From contig JADMJV010000013.1 of NCBI GenBank assembly GCA_018780265.1, positions 101,417-165,416 of the forward strand: a stretch of DNA of 64,000 nucleotides, written 5' to 3'. Of this stretch, positions 7,815 through 16,983 are shown one piece after another. A program made the translations under genes and the position numbers. The notes under the pieces are model-generated. The model worked only from the letters and a program-made list of their open reading frames with translations. It did not search any database and had not been told where the DNA came from. The stretch is from a bacterium (GTDB taxonomy: Bacteria; Vulcanimicrobiota; Xenobia; Xenobiales; JADMJV01). Within the stretch, counting starts at the first letter, position 1, and each line of letters opens with the position of its first letter.

Positions 7815-10184
7815 GTGAAACTGCTCTGGGTCAAGGCCTGGCGCGATCTGTGGCACAATTTGTCGGCTTTCATCGCCTCGATATTGATGATGGCCCTGGC
7901 CATCGCGCTGCTGGTAGGATTTTCCTCGGCTTACTTCAACCTGGGCGAGTCGGCCAGCCTCACCTATCAGCGTCTCGGCTTTTTGGACGCCAGCTTCTTT
8001 TTGCGCAGTGCCCCACCCAGCCTCCCGGACCGTGTGCGCGCCCTGCCTTTCGTGGCAGCCGCCGAAGGCAGGGCCGGGGTGTCGGTGCGCATTCAGTTGC
8101 CGGCCGGCGAAAAAGCTCACGGCTGGGTCCTGGGCGTGCCCGTTGATCGGCTGCTTACGGTGAATCAACTGTTGGTACAGCGCGGGGGCAAACTGCGCAA
8201 CGGTCGCGGCGAGTGTTTGTTGGAACGGCGTTTCGCCGAAGCCCACGGCTTTGAGGTGGGCGACCAGCTCAACCTGGAGCGAGGCCAGGATCAGCAGCGC
8301 TTTCGCATTGTGGGGCTGGTTTGCAGTCCGGAATATTTGTGGCTCACCCCCGACCGTCTCGACCCGCGCCCGGCCGCGCGCCGTTTTGGGGTTGTCTTTG
8401 TGAGCCACGCCGATCTGGCTAGCTTAAGCGGCAGCAGTGACATCGGTGAGGTCCATGTGCGTTGGAAAGCGGGCTACGACCCGCTCACCTCACTTCACGA
8501 AGTTGAACGATTGCTGGCCGGCCATATCGAGGGTCCGGGACATGACCGCTCCCAACAGGCTTCCCACTCGCTGCTGGAGCGCGATCGGGCGGCCTTTGCC
8601 GGCATCGCCTCGGTCTTTCCCGCCGCCCTGCTGGCCTTGAGCGGACTGATGCTGTTTCTCACTCTGTGGCAGTTGATCCATCAGCAGCGCAAGCAGATTG
8701 GCATTTTGATTTGCCAGGGACTCTCGCCCCACTGGGTGGCCGCTCACTATCTGGCCATCTCTCTCTTTGTGGCCGTGGCCAGTTCGATTTTGGGCAGCCT
8801 GGTCGGCCCCTGGCTGGCCCATTGGGCCACCGGCTACTACGTGAACACGCTGGGCCTGCCCTTTGTGAGCGAGGCAGTGCGTCCGGCCAGTCTGCTCGTC
8901 GGCTGGGGGGTTGCCCTGACGCTGGCCGCCCTGTCTGCGGCCGCCTCGCTGCGCCATCTGCTCAATACTCCGCCGCTGCAATTGCTGCGCAGCGAATTTC
9001 AGGCCACGGCGCAAATGCCAGGATTTTTGCGCTGGCTGCCCATGGGTCTCAGCTATCGCTGGCTCTTCCCCCTGCGCAACCTGCTGCGCCAGCCCGGGCG
9101 CAGCCTCACCATGGTGGCCGGAGTTGCCATGTCCAATGGGCTACTGCTGATGACCCTGGCCATGCTGGACAGCCAGCGTTCCACGCTGGATTTTTTGCTC
9201 ACTAAGGTGCACCGCTACGACCTGCAGGTGGATCTGGAGAGGTTGAGCGTGTCTTCGGCGCGTCCCTCTGTAGCCGCCTGGCCTGAGGTAGAGCGCGTCG
9301 AAGAGGTTCTGCGCGTTCCGGCCACGGTATTTCACGGCACTCGCTATCTTGAGCGGGGCCTGTGGGGACTGGCTCCCGACGCCCGCTTGCTGTGCCTGTT
9401 TGATTCGAACCTGCAACCCATCCGGGCCGGGTCTGACCTGTTGATGTCGCCCCTGCAACATCGAATCCTGGGAGTTCATCCCGGATCGCGCGTGGAGGCC
9501 GAAATCCCCAACGGCGAAGCTCATCCATTCCGACACGCCGTGCCGGTGGGGCGCACCCTCTACGAGCCCATTCAAGGCCCCCCCAAGATCGATCTGCGCG
9601 CTTTACAGCGCCTCAATATGCGCAGCATCAACAGCCCCCGCGAAGTGATCAACATTTTGCTGATCAAAGTGCGCCCCGACCAGTTGGGCGAAGTCCGGCG
9701 CAAACTCTATCAGGACAAACGAGTGCGCGAGGTGATCACCCTCAAGCAACTGCGCGAAGACATCAACGACCTGCTCAAGCTGGCTCTGGCATATATCAGC
9801 CTCATGCTAGGCTGCGCCGGGCTGATTTCGCTGGCTCTGGTGCATGCCTGCACCACCATGAATCTCAGTGAGCGCCGCGCCGAGGTGGCCTGCATGCTGG
9901 TCCAGGGGGTGCGCCAAAGCGATCTTTTCCGACTGTTGCTGGGCGAAGCCCTATACCTGTGGGTAATGGGCCTGGCTTTGGGCATCCCCGCCGGCTACGC
10001 AGCCGGCGATTGGCTGCTGGGTCACTATCAGTCGGACCTGATCGATTTGCGCTTGCAACTGTTGCCCGGCACGGTGGTGGCCACCGCCGTGGCCGGCCTG
10101 ATCGTGACTTTGCTGGCCAGTCTGCGCTCGATTTATCAGTTGCTGCAGATCCCCCTGGCCGAAGCCACCCGCAGCCCCGACTAG
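7815..10184 (+). CDS. ABC transporter permease with two FtsX-like domains
   Basis: 789 residues from GTG 7815. The first transmembrane helix (about 15-40, FIASILMMALAIALLVG) precedes a large extracytoplasmic domain, then three helices around residues 260-370. A second block repeats this plan: helix near 435-455, a periplasmic domain, and three helices at the C-terminus. The doubled MacB/FtsX layout resembles LolCE-type permeases in one chain. It has no ATPase domain. The only nearby partner is the ATPase gene on the opposite strand, in a convergent adaptor-ATPase-TolC operon. The two 3' ends overlap at one CTAG. Confidence 0.88.
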   Translation: MKLLWVKAWRDLWHNLSAFIASILMMALAIALLVGFSSAYFNLGESASLTYQRLGFLDASFFLRSAPPSLPDRVRALPFVAAAEGRAGVSVRIQLPAGEKAHGWVLGVPVDRLLTVNQLLVQRGGKLRNGRGECLLERRFAEAHGFEVGDQLNLERGQDQQRFRIVGLVCSPEYLWLTPDRLDPRPAARRFGVVFVSHADLASLSGSSDIGEVHVRWKAGYDPLTSLHEVERLLAGHIEGPGHDRSQQASHSLLERDRAAFAGIASVFPAALLALSGLMLFLTLWQLIHQQRKQIGILICQGLSPHWVAAHYLAISLFVAVASSILGSLVGPWLAHWATGYYVNTLGLPFVSEAVRPASLLVGWGVALTLAALSAAASLRHLLNTPPLQLLRSEFQATAQMPGFLRWLPMGLSYRWLFPLRNLLRQPGRSLTMVAGVAMSNGLLLMTLAMLDSQRSTLDFLLTKVHRYDLQVDLERLSVSSARPSVAAWPEVERVEEVLRVPATVFHGTRYLERGLWGLAPDARLLCLFDSNLQPIRAGSDLLMSPLQHRILGVHPGSRVEAEIPNGEAHPFRHAVPVGRTLYEPIQGPPKIDLRALQRLNMRSINSPREVINILLIKVRPDQLGEVRRKLYQDKRVREVITLKQLREDINDLLKLALAYISLMLGCAGLISLALVHACTTMNLSERRAEVACMLVQGVRQSDLFRLLLGEALYLWVMGLALGIPAGYAAGDWLLGHYQSDLIDLRLQLLPGTVVATAVAGLIVTLLASLRSIYQLLQIPLAEATRSPD

Positions 10185-11566
10185 TCTTCGGGCCAGGGAG
10201 TGTCCACCTTGGTGCCGCCCGAGCGACCGCAGGCCAGGTCAAGCCTGGCCAGCGACAGGAAGTAGTCGTAGTAGGCCTGGACTTCGGCCAGTTGGGTTTC
10301 GTAGTAGTCGTTCTGGGCCTGACGCACGGCATAGGTGTTGGTCATGCCGGCCTTGTATTGAGCCTGCGCAATCCGCAACGAGTCCTTGGCTTGTTTCACC
10401 CTCAACTGCTCGGAGGTGTGGGTCTCCACAGCCACCTGAAGATCCCGGTAAGCGTCGCGTACTTCCAGTTCGACCAAACGGCGCTTTTCTTGAATCAAAG
10501 CCAGATTGCGGTCGCGCACCGCGCGGGCGGCTTCGGCCAGATGGGCCGCTTTGCCGCCGTCGGCAAATTGCCAGTTGACTTCAAAGCCCCCCCGATATTG
10601 GGGCCCGGTCAGGATTTGAGTACCCTGGGAAACCCCGGCCGCGCCCAACAAGACGCTGATATAGGGCGAGTTATCCAGTTCGCCGGCTTCGATGGCTTTG
10701 AGACTGGCCTGCAACTGGTAGTCCAGGGCGATCAGAGCCGGGCGTTGGCTCAGCGCTTCGCTCAAACATTTGTCCAGGTCGGGCAGTTGATCTACTGGCA
10801 ATTTGGGGGGGTCCAGTTGAAGCGGAGTGGTCATGGCCAATCCCAACAATTGATTGAGTTCTTGCTGGCTCTTGAAGTAAGCCGCCTGTTTCCTCTGCAC
10901 CATTAACTCGGCCTGGGAGACGGGCAATTCGGCGGAAAAAACGTCTCCGCGTGGGGCCATGCCCACCTGATAGCGCACCTGGGCCTGGCGCAACTGCTGT
11001 TTGGTAAGTTGCACCTGCTGTTGGGCTACGGCGATGTCCCCCTGACGAGTGAGGGTGGCCAGGTAGCTCCGGCGCACCTGAAAATAGAGCTCTTGCCAGT
11101 CCACCTGGGCTTGCAGAGCCTGCTGTCGGGCCATCGACTTGCCTTGATCGATGGCCGCCATGATTCGACCCCCGTCGTAAATCAACTGGCGGAACTCCAG
11201 GCGGATGGGCGAGAGCACGTAGTCACTGCGGAAACTGCCGGTCTCGGAAACCGGAATAGGGGGCCCCTGCAGCCCCAGCAGCGCCTGGGGACGTGCCGGG
11301 GCGGCGGTGACTTCCGTCTTGGCCAGTGCCTCGCGCACAGTGGCCAGCGAGGACGCGACCTTGGGATTGTTGGCCAGAGCCAGCAGTGGAGCGGTCTCAT
11401 AAGAAAGAGCCTGGGCGGCCTGGCTATCCTGGGCGGGCACAGCCGGGGGCGCCGGTAACGACCCTGCTGGCAGGCTCGGCAGAGGCGGAGGTGAGCCAAT
11501 GGCCGGAGGGGTGGGGATGGCCAGCCCCTGTGCGGCCAGAGCCCACATCATCAGCCATTTCTTCAC
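10181..11566 (-). CDS. TolC-family outer-membrane efflux protein
   Basis: 461 residues with a signal peptide (ends about GLA), a Pro-rich linker, and two long coiled-coil halves typical of OEP. Each half contains a recognisable repeat: one runs from the RSYLATLTRQGDIAVAQQQV helix to QVRYQVGMAPRGDV, the second from RDAYRDLQVAVE to QAQYKAGMTNTYAVRQAQ. YxxGM before a turn is the classic OEP signature. It is the last gene of the adaptor-ATPase-TolC operon, and its start overlaps the ATPase stop by four bases. Its stop lies inside the stop of the convergent permease gene. Confidence 0.9.
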   Translation of the reverse strand: MKKWLMMWALAAQGLAIPTPPAIGSPPPLPSLPAGSLPAPPAVPAQDSQAAQALSYETAPLLALANNPKVASSLATVREALAKTEVTAAPARPQALLGLQGPPIPVSETGSFRSDYVLSPIRLEFRQLIYDGGRIMAAIDQGKSMARQQALQAQVDWQELYFQVRRSYLATLTRQGDIAVAQQQVQLTKQQLRQAQVRYQVGMAPRGDVFSAELPVSQAELMVQRKQAAYFKSQQELNQLLGLAMTTPLQLDPPKLPVDQLPDLDKCLSEALSQRPALIALDYQLQASLKAIEAGELDNSPYISVLLGAAGVSQGTQILTGPQYRGGFEVNWQFADGGKAAHLAEAARAVRDRNLALIQEKRRLVELEVRDAYRDLQVAVETHTSEQLRVKQAKDSLRIAQAQYKAGMTNTYAVRQAQNDYYETQLAEVQAYYDYFLSLARLDLACGRSGGTKVDTPWPED

Positions 11567-12264
11567 GCCAACTGCTCCACCGGCATGGGGTTCGCGTTGC
11601 GCTCATCGGCCACGATTTTACCATCAGCCATACGAATAACCCGCGAGGCCACCGGAGTGTAAGCCAGATTGTGGGTCACCAGCAACACCGTTTTCCCCCG
11701 CCGGTTGGCTTCGGAAAAGAGACCCAGCACCTGTTTTCCGGTGCGGGCATCGAGATTGCCAGTGGGTTCGTCGCCCAGCAATACGGGCGGGTCCTTGACC
11801 ATAGCTCGGGCGATGGCCACGCGCTGCTGTTCACCGCCACTCAATTGATGAGGAAAATGGCCGGAGCGCGCCTCCAGACCTACGGCCGCCAGGCAGCCAC
11901 GAATGTCGCCCCCCCCGCTGACCATCTCGGCCACCAGTTCTACATTCTCCCAGGCAGTCAGGTTGGGGATCAAGTGATGAAACTGAAAAACCAGACCCAC
12001 CTTGCGGCGTCGGTATTCCAGCAGTTTGGCCGCCGAAAATTTGGCGATGTCCTCACCTTCTACCAGCACACTGCCGGTGCTGGGTATATCGATGCCGGCT
12101 ATCAAATTGAGCAGGGTGGTCTTGCCCGATCCGCTGGGGCCCACAAAAAAGATCATCTCGCCCGCCTGGATGTCCAGATCGATGGGCGTCAGGGCCTGCA
12201 CCTCGTGGCCGCCCAGGAGGTAGCGGCGGCTCACTTGACGCAACTGGATTTGGGGGGCGCTCAT
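11563..12264 (-). CDS. ABC transporter ATP-binding protein (LolD/MacB type)
   Basis: 233 residues, the full length of a LolD-class ATPase. Walker A is GPSGSGKTT, the Q-loop region is VFQFHHLIPNLTAWENV, the signature is LSGGEQQRVAIARAM, Walker B is LLGDEPTGNLD, and the switch histidine is in LLVTHN. It overlaps the adaptor gene by four bases upstream and the TolC gene by four bases downstream. It should energise the FtsX-like permease encoded convergently at 7815-10184, giving a tripartite mechanotransmission exporter. Confidence 0.95.
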   Translation of the reverse strand: MSAPQIQLRQVSRRYLLGGHEVQALTPIDLDIQAGEMIFFVGPSGSGKTTLLNLIAGIDIPSTGSVLVEGEDIAKFSAAKLLEYRRRKVGLVFQFHHLIPNLTAWENVELVAEMVSGGGDIRGCLAAVGLEARSGHFPHQLSGGEQQRVAIARAMVKDPPVLLGDEPTGNLDARTGKQVLGLFSEANRRGKTVLLVTHNLAYTPVASRVIRMADGKIVADERNANPMPVEQLA

Positions 12265-13670
12265 CGGCGAACCTTGACGGGCGTGCTGTCGGCCAGGCCG
12301 TCGCCCCCTTCCACCACCACTTCGGCGCCTTCGCCGAGACCACCGCGAATTTCGGCGCGGTCCCCGGAAACGGCTCCCAGTTGAACCTCGACCCGCACCA
12401 GCTTACCAGCGTTGACGGTATATACGTAGTCTTTGCCCTGATCGCGCAGCAGGGCGGCGCGGGGCACACTGAGCGCCTCGTGGGCCAGGCCCACCTGACC
12501 TTCCACATCGGCTTCCAATCCGGATCTCAGTTCGGCCACTTTCTCGGTCAGGTCCACGCGAATCTTCAATACCTTATGGTCGCTGGGTCCCTGAGGGCGG
12601 GCTTCCAGCGAGGGGGCCACCTGGACCACCTTGCCGGCGAAGCTCTTACCGGGTAGCGAAGTCAGCAATACGCGCACCGGTTGGCCTACGGCCACGTGGA
12701 CGGCGTCTTGCTCGTCCACATCGGCCTCGACCCAGTAGGGGCCATGGGTCACCACCGACAGGACTACGGTGGAGCCGCCCACCATTTCACCGGCGTGGAA
12801 GTGGAGCTGGGAGACCACCCCGGCGCTGGGCGAGAGCACGCGACGCCGCTCCACCAGATAGCGCTGTCGGGACAGGACCGCCTGCAGGCGCTCTACTTCG
12901 GCCTGGGAGGCCTGAACACGGTGGGTCAACAGTAATTCTTCTTGTTCTTTGCGGCGAGCCAGGTCGGCCCCCAGAGCGGCATGCTGCTGCTTGACCTGAA
13001 GTCGGGCCAACTCTTCGGGCCGGGCGCCCTTGCGTTGAGCCTGTATTTCAGCCTGGGCTTCGCGATAGCTGCTCTGGTCCTGTCGATACTGGCTTTCGGC
13101 CGTTTCCAGATCCGATGTAGAGGCGATCTCCTCTGCAAAGAGCTGGCGCTGGCGCCGCCATTCTTGCTCGGAGGCGGCCGCTTTGAGTTGGGCCTGGCGC
13201 GCCGTTTCACGCAGCTTCTGGCGTTCTTCCAGGGTAGCTCCGGCCCGGCTTTCTTGCAGCGTCAGGGCGGCCACCTGCTGCTCGTTTAGCGATTGCTGGA
13301 GCTGAATCGAAGTCTGCTGTTGACGAATTCCCAGCAGAGCCAGGTTCTCATTGGCTTTGGTGCTGGCCGAATGTAGTTCAGCCTGGGCCGATCGCAAGAT
13401 TTGACGCGCTTCCTGGTCGTCGATCTGGAAGAGTAGCTGGCCTTTCTGCACAGGCTGATTCAACTCTACCGGTAGATCCGAGATCAGGCCGGAATCCGGG
13501 GCGCTGATGCGAATGGTTTTGGAAACTACGTGGCCCGAAGCCACATAGCGAATCGACATATCAGCTTTTTCCAGCCGGCCCAGGCGGACCTCAGCCTGGG
13601 AACCTGTAGGACCCCCGCCACAGGCGGACGCAGCCAGCGCCAACGCGAAAATTATTCTATTCTGCCGCAC
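12261..13670 (-). CDS. Periplasmic adaptor (HlyD/MacA-like membrane fusion lipoprotein)
   Basis: 469 residues from GTG 13670. A lipobox, ALAASAC followed by GGG, predicts a lipoprotein cleaved at Cys17. The first half-lipoyl segment is ISAPDSGLISDLPVELNQPVQKGQLLFQI, with its partner strand at VLSPSAGVVSQLHFHAGEMV. Between them lies a very long Gln/Glu/Ala-rich coiled coil (about residues 90-275) that would form the hairpin docking on TolC. Beta-barrel and membrane-proximal domains follow. It is the first gene of the operon and diverges from the propeller gene at 13744, with a shared upstream region of about 75 bp. Confidence 0.92.
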   Translation of the reverse strand: MRQNRIIFALALAASACGGGPTGSQAEVRLGRLEKADMSIRYVASGHVVSKTIRISAPDSGLISDLPVELNQPVQKGQLLFQIDDQEARQILRSAQAELHSASTKANENLALLGIRQQQTSIQLQQSLNEQQVAALTLQESRAGATLEERQKLRETARQAQLKAAASEQEWRRQRQLFAEEIASTSDLETAESQYRQDQSSYREAQAEIQAQRKGARPEELARLQVKQQHAALGADLARRKEQEELLLTHRVQASQAEVERLQAVLSRQRYLVERRRVLSPSAGVVSQLHFHAGEMVGGSTVVLSVVTHGPYWVEADVDEQDAVHVAVGQPVRVLLTSLPGKSFAGKVVQVAPSLEARPQGPSDHKVLKIRVDLTEKVAELRSGLEADVEGQVGLAHEALSVPRAALLRDQGKDYVYTVNAGKLVRVEVQLGAVSGDRAEIRGGLGEGAEVVVEGGDGLADSTPVKVRR

Positions 13671-13743
13671 CGAGCACCCGTTCGACTCGTTGCCAGGCCG
13701 TCCTCTTCAAAGGGGAGAGAAGCTGGAATGCGAAGCTGGCCGC

Positions 13744-15075
13744 GTGTTTGTGCGGCGTCAACCGTTATGGTTTTGGTTCTGGCTGGGCTGGTGCGCCCTG
13801 GGTTTATCCTTGGCGGTGCGCAGTTGGCGAGCCACCGACCTCAATCCGCCGCCCGTTCACCCGCTCCCCGAGTGCTCTCCCTGCCTTTCGGGCAACGGCC
13901 GGCGCCTGGCCTATGAGGTGCCCCGACCCGATTCACCGTTTACGGATCTGTGCGTGGTTGACCTGGCGAGCGGGCGGTCCAAAATATTGGGGCGGGAACA
14001 CAACGAGAGCAGTCAGCAGCCGAGCCTGGACGAAAGCGGCCGCAAACTGGCCTTTGCCAGTTTCGCCAGTGACTGGGTGAGCGATGACAGCAACAGCGTC
14101 AGCGATGTTTTTCTCTACGACCTGGACGGCGATCAGGTAGAGCGCTTGCTTCCGCCCGAGCCCACGCCCGGAGTATCCTCATCGTACCGGCCCAGTCTTT
14201 CGCGCGATGGCAAGCAGGTGGCCTTTCTTAGCTATGGGGTGCCCGATTCGGGCACTATCCGAGGTCGCAACGTGTGCCTATGGACACGCACCGACAAGGG
14301 TCCTCAGGTCAAAGTCGTCCCGGACACTTTTCGCGGCCGTGGACCGGTTCTGGGGCCCGCCAGTTTCTCGCCGGCGGGTGACCGGTTGGCCTTCAGTGCC
14401 TTTACCTACGACATGTTGCCCCAACTGCGGCCCATCCATTATGACCTCTATCTGGTCCGCCTTCGCCCCCAGGCTCCCTGGCCCCCCGCTGAGCCTTCGA
14501 TTCCCGAGCGCATGGCTCAGGGATTGGGACAGGTCACCAAATGGGCCTGGGATTCGCCCCGCCTCAGACCCATGTGGCCGGTGGCTTTGCTCAGCCACCA
14601 ACCGGATGGCGGCCCGGCCAACGCCAATAGCCTGGAAGCGGTGCTGCTCGACAAAGAATGCATCTTCACCTCGCTGGCCGACAATCTGGTGGTCGACGAT
14701 CACAATGACTGCCACGACCTCTTCGTACGTTCGCTGACCGGCCAGGGAAAAATCGAGCGACTCACGCCGGCTGGCAACGATTCCAGTTTCGAACCGGCCG
14801 CCTCGCGCGACGGTCGCTGGGTGGTATTTACCAGCTACGCCACCAACCTGGTGGCGGGCGATGGCAATGAGAACAGCGACCTGTTTTTGTTGGATCGCCA
14901 CAGCCAGCGCCTGACTTGCCTTACTTTGGGAGGGGACGGCCCCAGTCATAGCCCCTGCATGTCCGGCGACGGAAGTCGCATTGCCTTTGTTAGCGAAGCC
15001 ACCAATCTCACCGCTCAACCCGGCGGGCGAGTTTATCTGTGGACGCGGGGCCAACCGCTGCGAAGGTTGCCATGA
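13744..15075 (+). CDS. Membrane-anchored TolB-like (WD40/PD40) beta-propeller protein
   Basis: 443 residues from GTG 13744. An aromatic signal-anchor (about residues 6-25, Trp/Phe-rich) is followed by repeated PD40 blades such as PSLDESGRKLAFASFASD, PSLSRDGKQVAFLSYG and PCMSGDGSRIAFVSEATNL. The blades include acidic DxDxD loops (DDSNSVSD, GDGNENSD) that could bind calcium. The start is uncertain: GTG 13750 and CTG 13723 are alternatives. The best Shine-Dalgarno (GGGGAGAG, 13712-13719) actually feeds an ATG at 13728 in another frame. The stop overlaps the DUF2079 start (ATGA), so the two are co-translated. Confidence 0.78.
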   Translation: MFVRRQPLWFWFWLGWCALGLSLAVRSWRATDLNPPPVHPLPECSPCLSGNGRRLAYEVPRPDSPFTDLCVVDLASGRSKILGREHNESSQQPSLDESGRKLAFASFASDWVSDDSNSVSDVFLYDLDGDQVERLLPPEPTPGVSSSYRPSLSRDGKQVAFLSYGVPDSGTIRGRNVCLWTRTDKGPQVKVVPDTFRGRGPVLGPASFSPAGDRLAFSAFTYDMLPQLRPIHYDLYLVRLRPQAPWPPAEPSIPERMAQGLGQVTKWAWDSPRLRPMWPVALLSHQPDGGPANANSLEAVLLDKECIFTSLADNLVVDDHNDCHDLFVRSLTGQGKIERLTPAGNDSSFEPAASRDGRWVVFTSYATNLVAGDGNENSDLFLLDRHSQRLTCLTLGGDGPSHSPCMSGDGSRIAFVSEATNLTAQPGGRVYLWTRGQPLRRLP

Positions 15076-16607
15076 GAGCGGTATGGCTGGCGATGCTGGT
15101 CTATGCAGTGGTGGTGGGCGCTCTCAGCCTCAATCGCTTTGCCGAGGGCCTGTGCAGTACTTTTGACCTGGGAATTCACGATCAGGCAGTGTGGCTGGTT
15201 TATCAAGGGGTCAACCCCTTTCTAACCAGCCGCGGTCTCCAGGTGCAGGCCGATCACTTCAGCCCCATGGCCTACCTGCTGGCGCCCCTCTATTTTTTGT
15301 GGGATGACCCGCGCGCACTGCTGGTGTTTCAGACGGTGTGGCTGGCGAGCGGCGCGCTGCCAGTCTATGGACTGGCCCGCAAGCACCTGCGCAGCGCCGG
15401 ACTGGCCCAGGCGGCGGCGGTGCTCTATTTGTGCCAGCCCTGCCTGATGTTTGCCAACTTTTTTGACTTTCATTTCTCTACGTTGCTCTCCACCCCGCTG
15501 CTGTGGGCCTGCTATGCGCTGGAATACCAGCAGCGGCACGCCTACTACGCGGCCCTGCTGACCGCCCTGTGCTGCTCTGAGACGGCCCCGATGAGCTTGC
15601 TGGGGCTGATTCCGCTGGCCTATCTCAAGTCGGGGTGGAAGCGGGCGTTGGTGACCGCTCTCCTGGCCGGGGGCGGTCTGGCTCTTTCGTTGAGCGTGAT
15701 TCGCTGGCACAACCACGGGCAGGCCACCCAGTACACCAATTTATATGCTCACTACGGTTCCAGTGGCGCCCAGGTGGTCAGCCGCGTGCTGTTGCACCCG
15801 TGGGACGCCTGGACTCAGTTGAACACTTCGCTCAATCGCAAGTATCTATTGCAGATGCTGGGACCGGTGGCTTTCTTGCCGGTGTTGGGACCGCTGGAAA
15901 TGTTGCCGGCGGCCCCGGTTTTGGCGGGAAACTTGTTGAGTTGGCGGGAGTCCCAGCACACCATCAAATTTCACTATATGGCCGGTATTTTGCCCTTCTT
16001 AATGTGGGCGATGGTGGTGGGGCTGGCTCGACTGGAGAAGCGCCAATCCCCTCGTCGGCTGGGCTGGCTGCTGGTGATCAGTTGCTTCGTGGGTCTATTG
16101 GTGGGCCCGCTGCACCCGGAAGAATGGACCGATTTTCAGCCCCAGCGACGCCAGGCCCTGGCCGATCTGCAGCGACTGTTGCCCAAAGACGCCTCGTTGA
16201 TGCTGGAGAATACCTTGGGGGGCCCGTTCAGCCATCGCCGTTTCGCCTACCTGTTTCCCAACCCTGTGCAACAGGCGGCCTGGGGCAGTCGCCGTCAGGC
16301 TCTGGTGGACCAGACCTGCCTGGGGCTGGACCCGGCTCAGCCGGGTGCCTGGCGTAGGGCCTTGCAGCGAGCCCCGGTCGACTACATTGTCTCGGAGCCG
16401 GGAGTCCTCGGTGACTTTCCCACCTTGCGACCGGACCGCGCCTATATGCTGGGGGAAACCTGCGCCTGCTCCAGCTACTCGCTGGTCTATGCGGCCAATG
16501 GGGTGGTAGTCTTTGCCCGCGCCCGGGGCCAGGGCCGTCGCCGCCCTCCCCGGGTCTTGCCGGCTTCGGACTGGCACGCCTGGCAAGACCACCTGCTCTA
16601 CTACTAG
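15072..16607 (+). CDS. DUF2079 polytopic membrane protein
   Basis: 511 residues. The N-terminal FDLGIHDQAVW, then HFSPMAYLLAPLYFLWDDPRALL and GALPVYGLARKHL, match the DUF2079 pattern. About ten hydrophobic helices follow, then a soluble C-terminal part with LLPKDASLMLENTLGG. The family looks like GT-C glycosyltransferases, with an acidic residue in the first loop, but its reaction is not established. ATG 15072 is chosen because it overlaps the upstream stop (ATGA). An earlier TTG at 15039 lies inside the propeller gene. Confidence 0.85.
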   Translation: MRAVWLAMLVYAVVVGALSLNRFAEGLCSTFDLGIHDQAVWLVYQGVNPFLTSRGLQVQADHFSPMAYLLAPLYFLWDDPRALLVFQTVWLASGALPVYGLARKHLRSAGLAQAAAVLYLCQPCLMFANFFDFHFSTLLSTPLLWACYALEYQQRHAYYAALLTALCCSETAPMSLLGLIPLAYLKSGWKRALVTALLAGGGLALSLSVIRWHNHGQATQYTNLYAHYGSSGAQVVSRVLLHPWDAWTQLNTSLNRKYLLQMLGPVAFLPVLGPLEMLPAAPVLAGNLLSWRESQHTIKFHYMAGILPFLMWAMVVGLARLEKRQSPRRLGWLLVISCFVGLLVGPLHPEEWTDFQPQRRQALADLQRLLPKDASLMLENTLGGPFSHRRFAYLFPNPVQQAAWGSRRQALVDQTCLGLDPAQPGAWRRALQRAPVDYIVSEPGVLGDFPTLRPDRAYMLGETCACSSYSLVYAANGVVVFARARGQGRRRPPRVLPASDWHAWQDHLLYY

Positions 16608-16612
16608 ACTAT

Positions 16613-16924
16613 TTAGGGCCCACAAACTAAGACCAATGCCCTAAAAACTCGCTCCAACTCGCCCTGACTCACCACCCCGATTCGGCCTTCCAGGCGTTCT
16701 TTGCTGATGGTCATCACTTGTTCGCACTTGGCGAAGGAGTCAACCTTGAGGCCACTGTCGCTGGTGGCCATCAGTTGAACGTGAGAAGGAACGGCCCGCC
16801 CCTGACTGCTCACCGTGACCACGATGGTGTTGGGGTAACGGGGGTTTTCATGGGCTGTGTCTGTCTGAACAACCAGTGCCGGTCGGCGTCCAGCCTGCTC
16901 GGAGCCCCGGCCTGGAGTCCGCAC
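16613..16924 (-). CDS. MazF/PemK-family toxin, short at the N-terminus
   Basis: 103 residues from GTG 16924, which has an excellent AAAGGAGG seven bases upstream. GSEQAGRRPALVVQTD, then PNTIVVTVSS and SFAKCEQVMTISKERL, are classic MazF/PemK strands, including the Arg of RRPALVV and the Thr/Ser of TVSS that serve in catalysis. What is missing is the first strand, normally a GDIxxVDLxP block before GSEQ. An ATG at 16981 opens a six-codon ORF in another frame, and the toxin frame itself is open back past 16960. So an N-terminal frameshift or loss is possible. No antitoxin gene is adjacent. Confidence 0.8.
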   Translation of the reverse strand: MRTPGRGSEQAGRRPALVVQTDTAHENPRYPNTIVVTVSSQGRAVPSHVQLMATSDSGLKVDSFAKCEQVMTISKERLEGRIGVVSQGELERVFRALVLVCGP

Positions 16925-16983
16925 CGATGTGCCTCCTTTCGGGTCGACGGGAAAGAAAGTTACAGCGCCTTAATTTTCATGGA

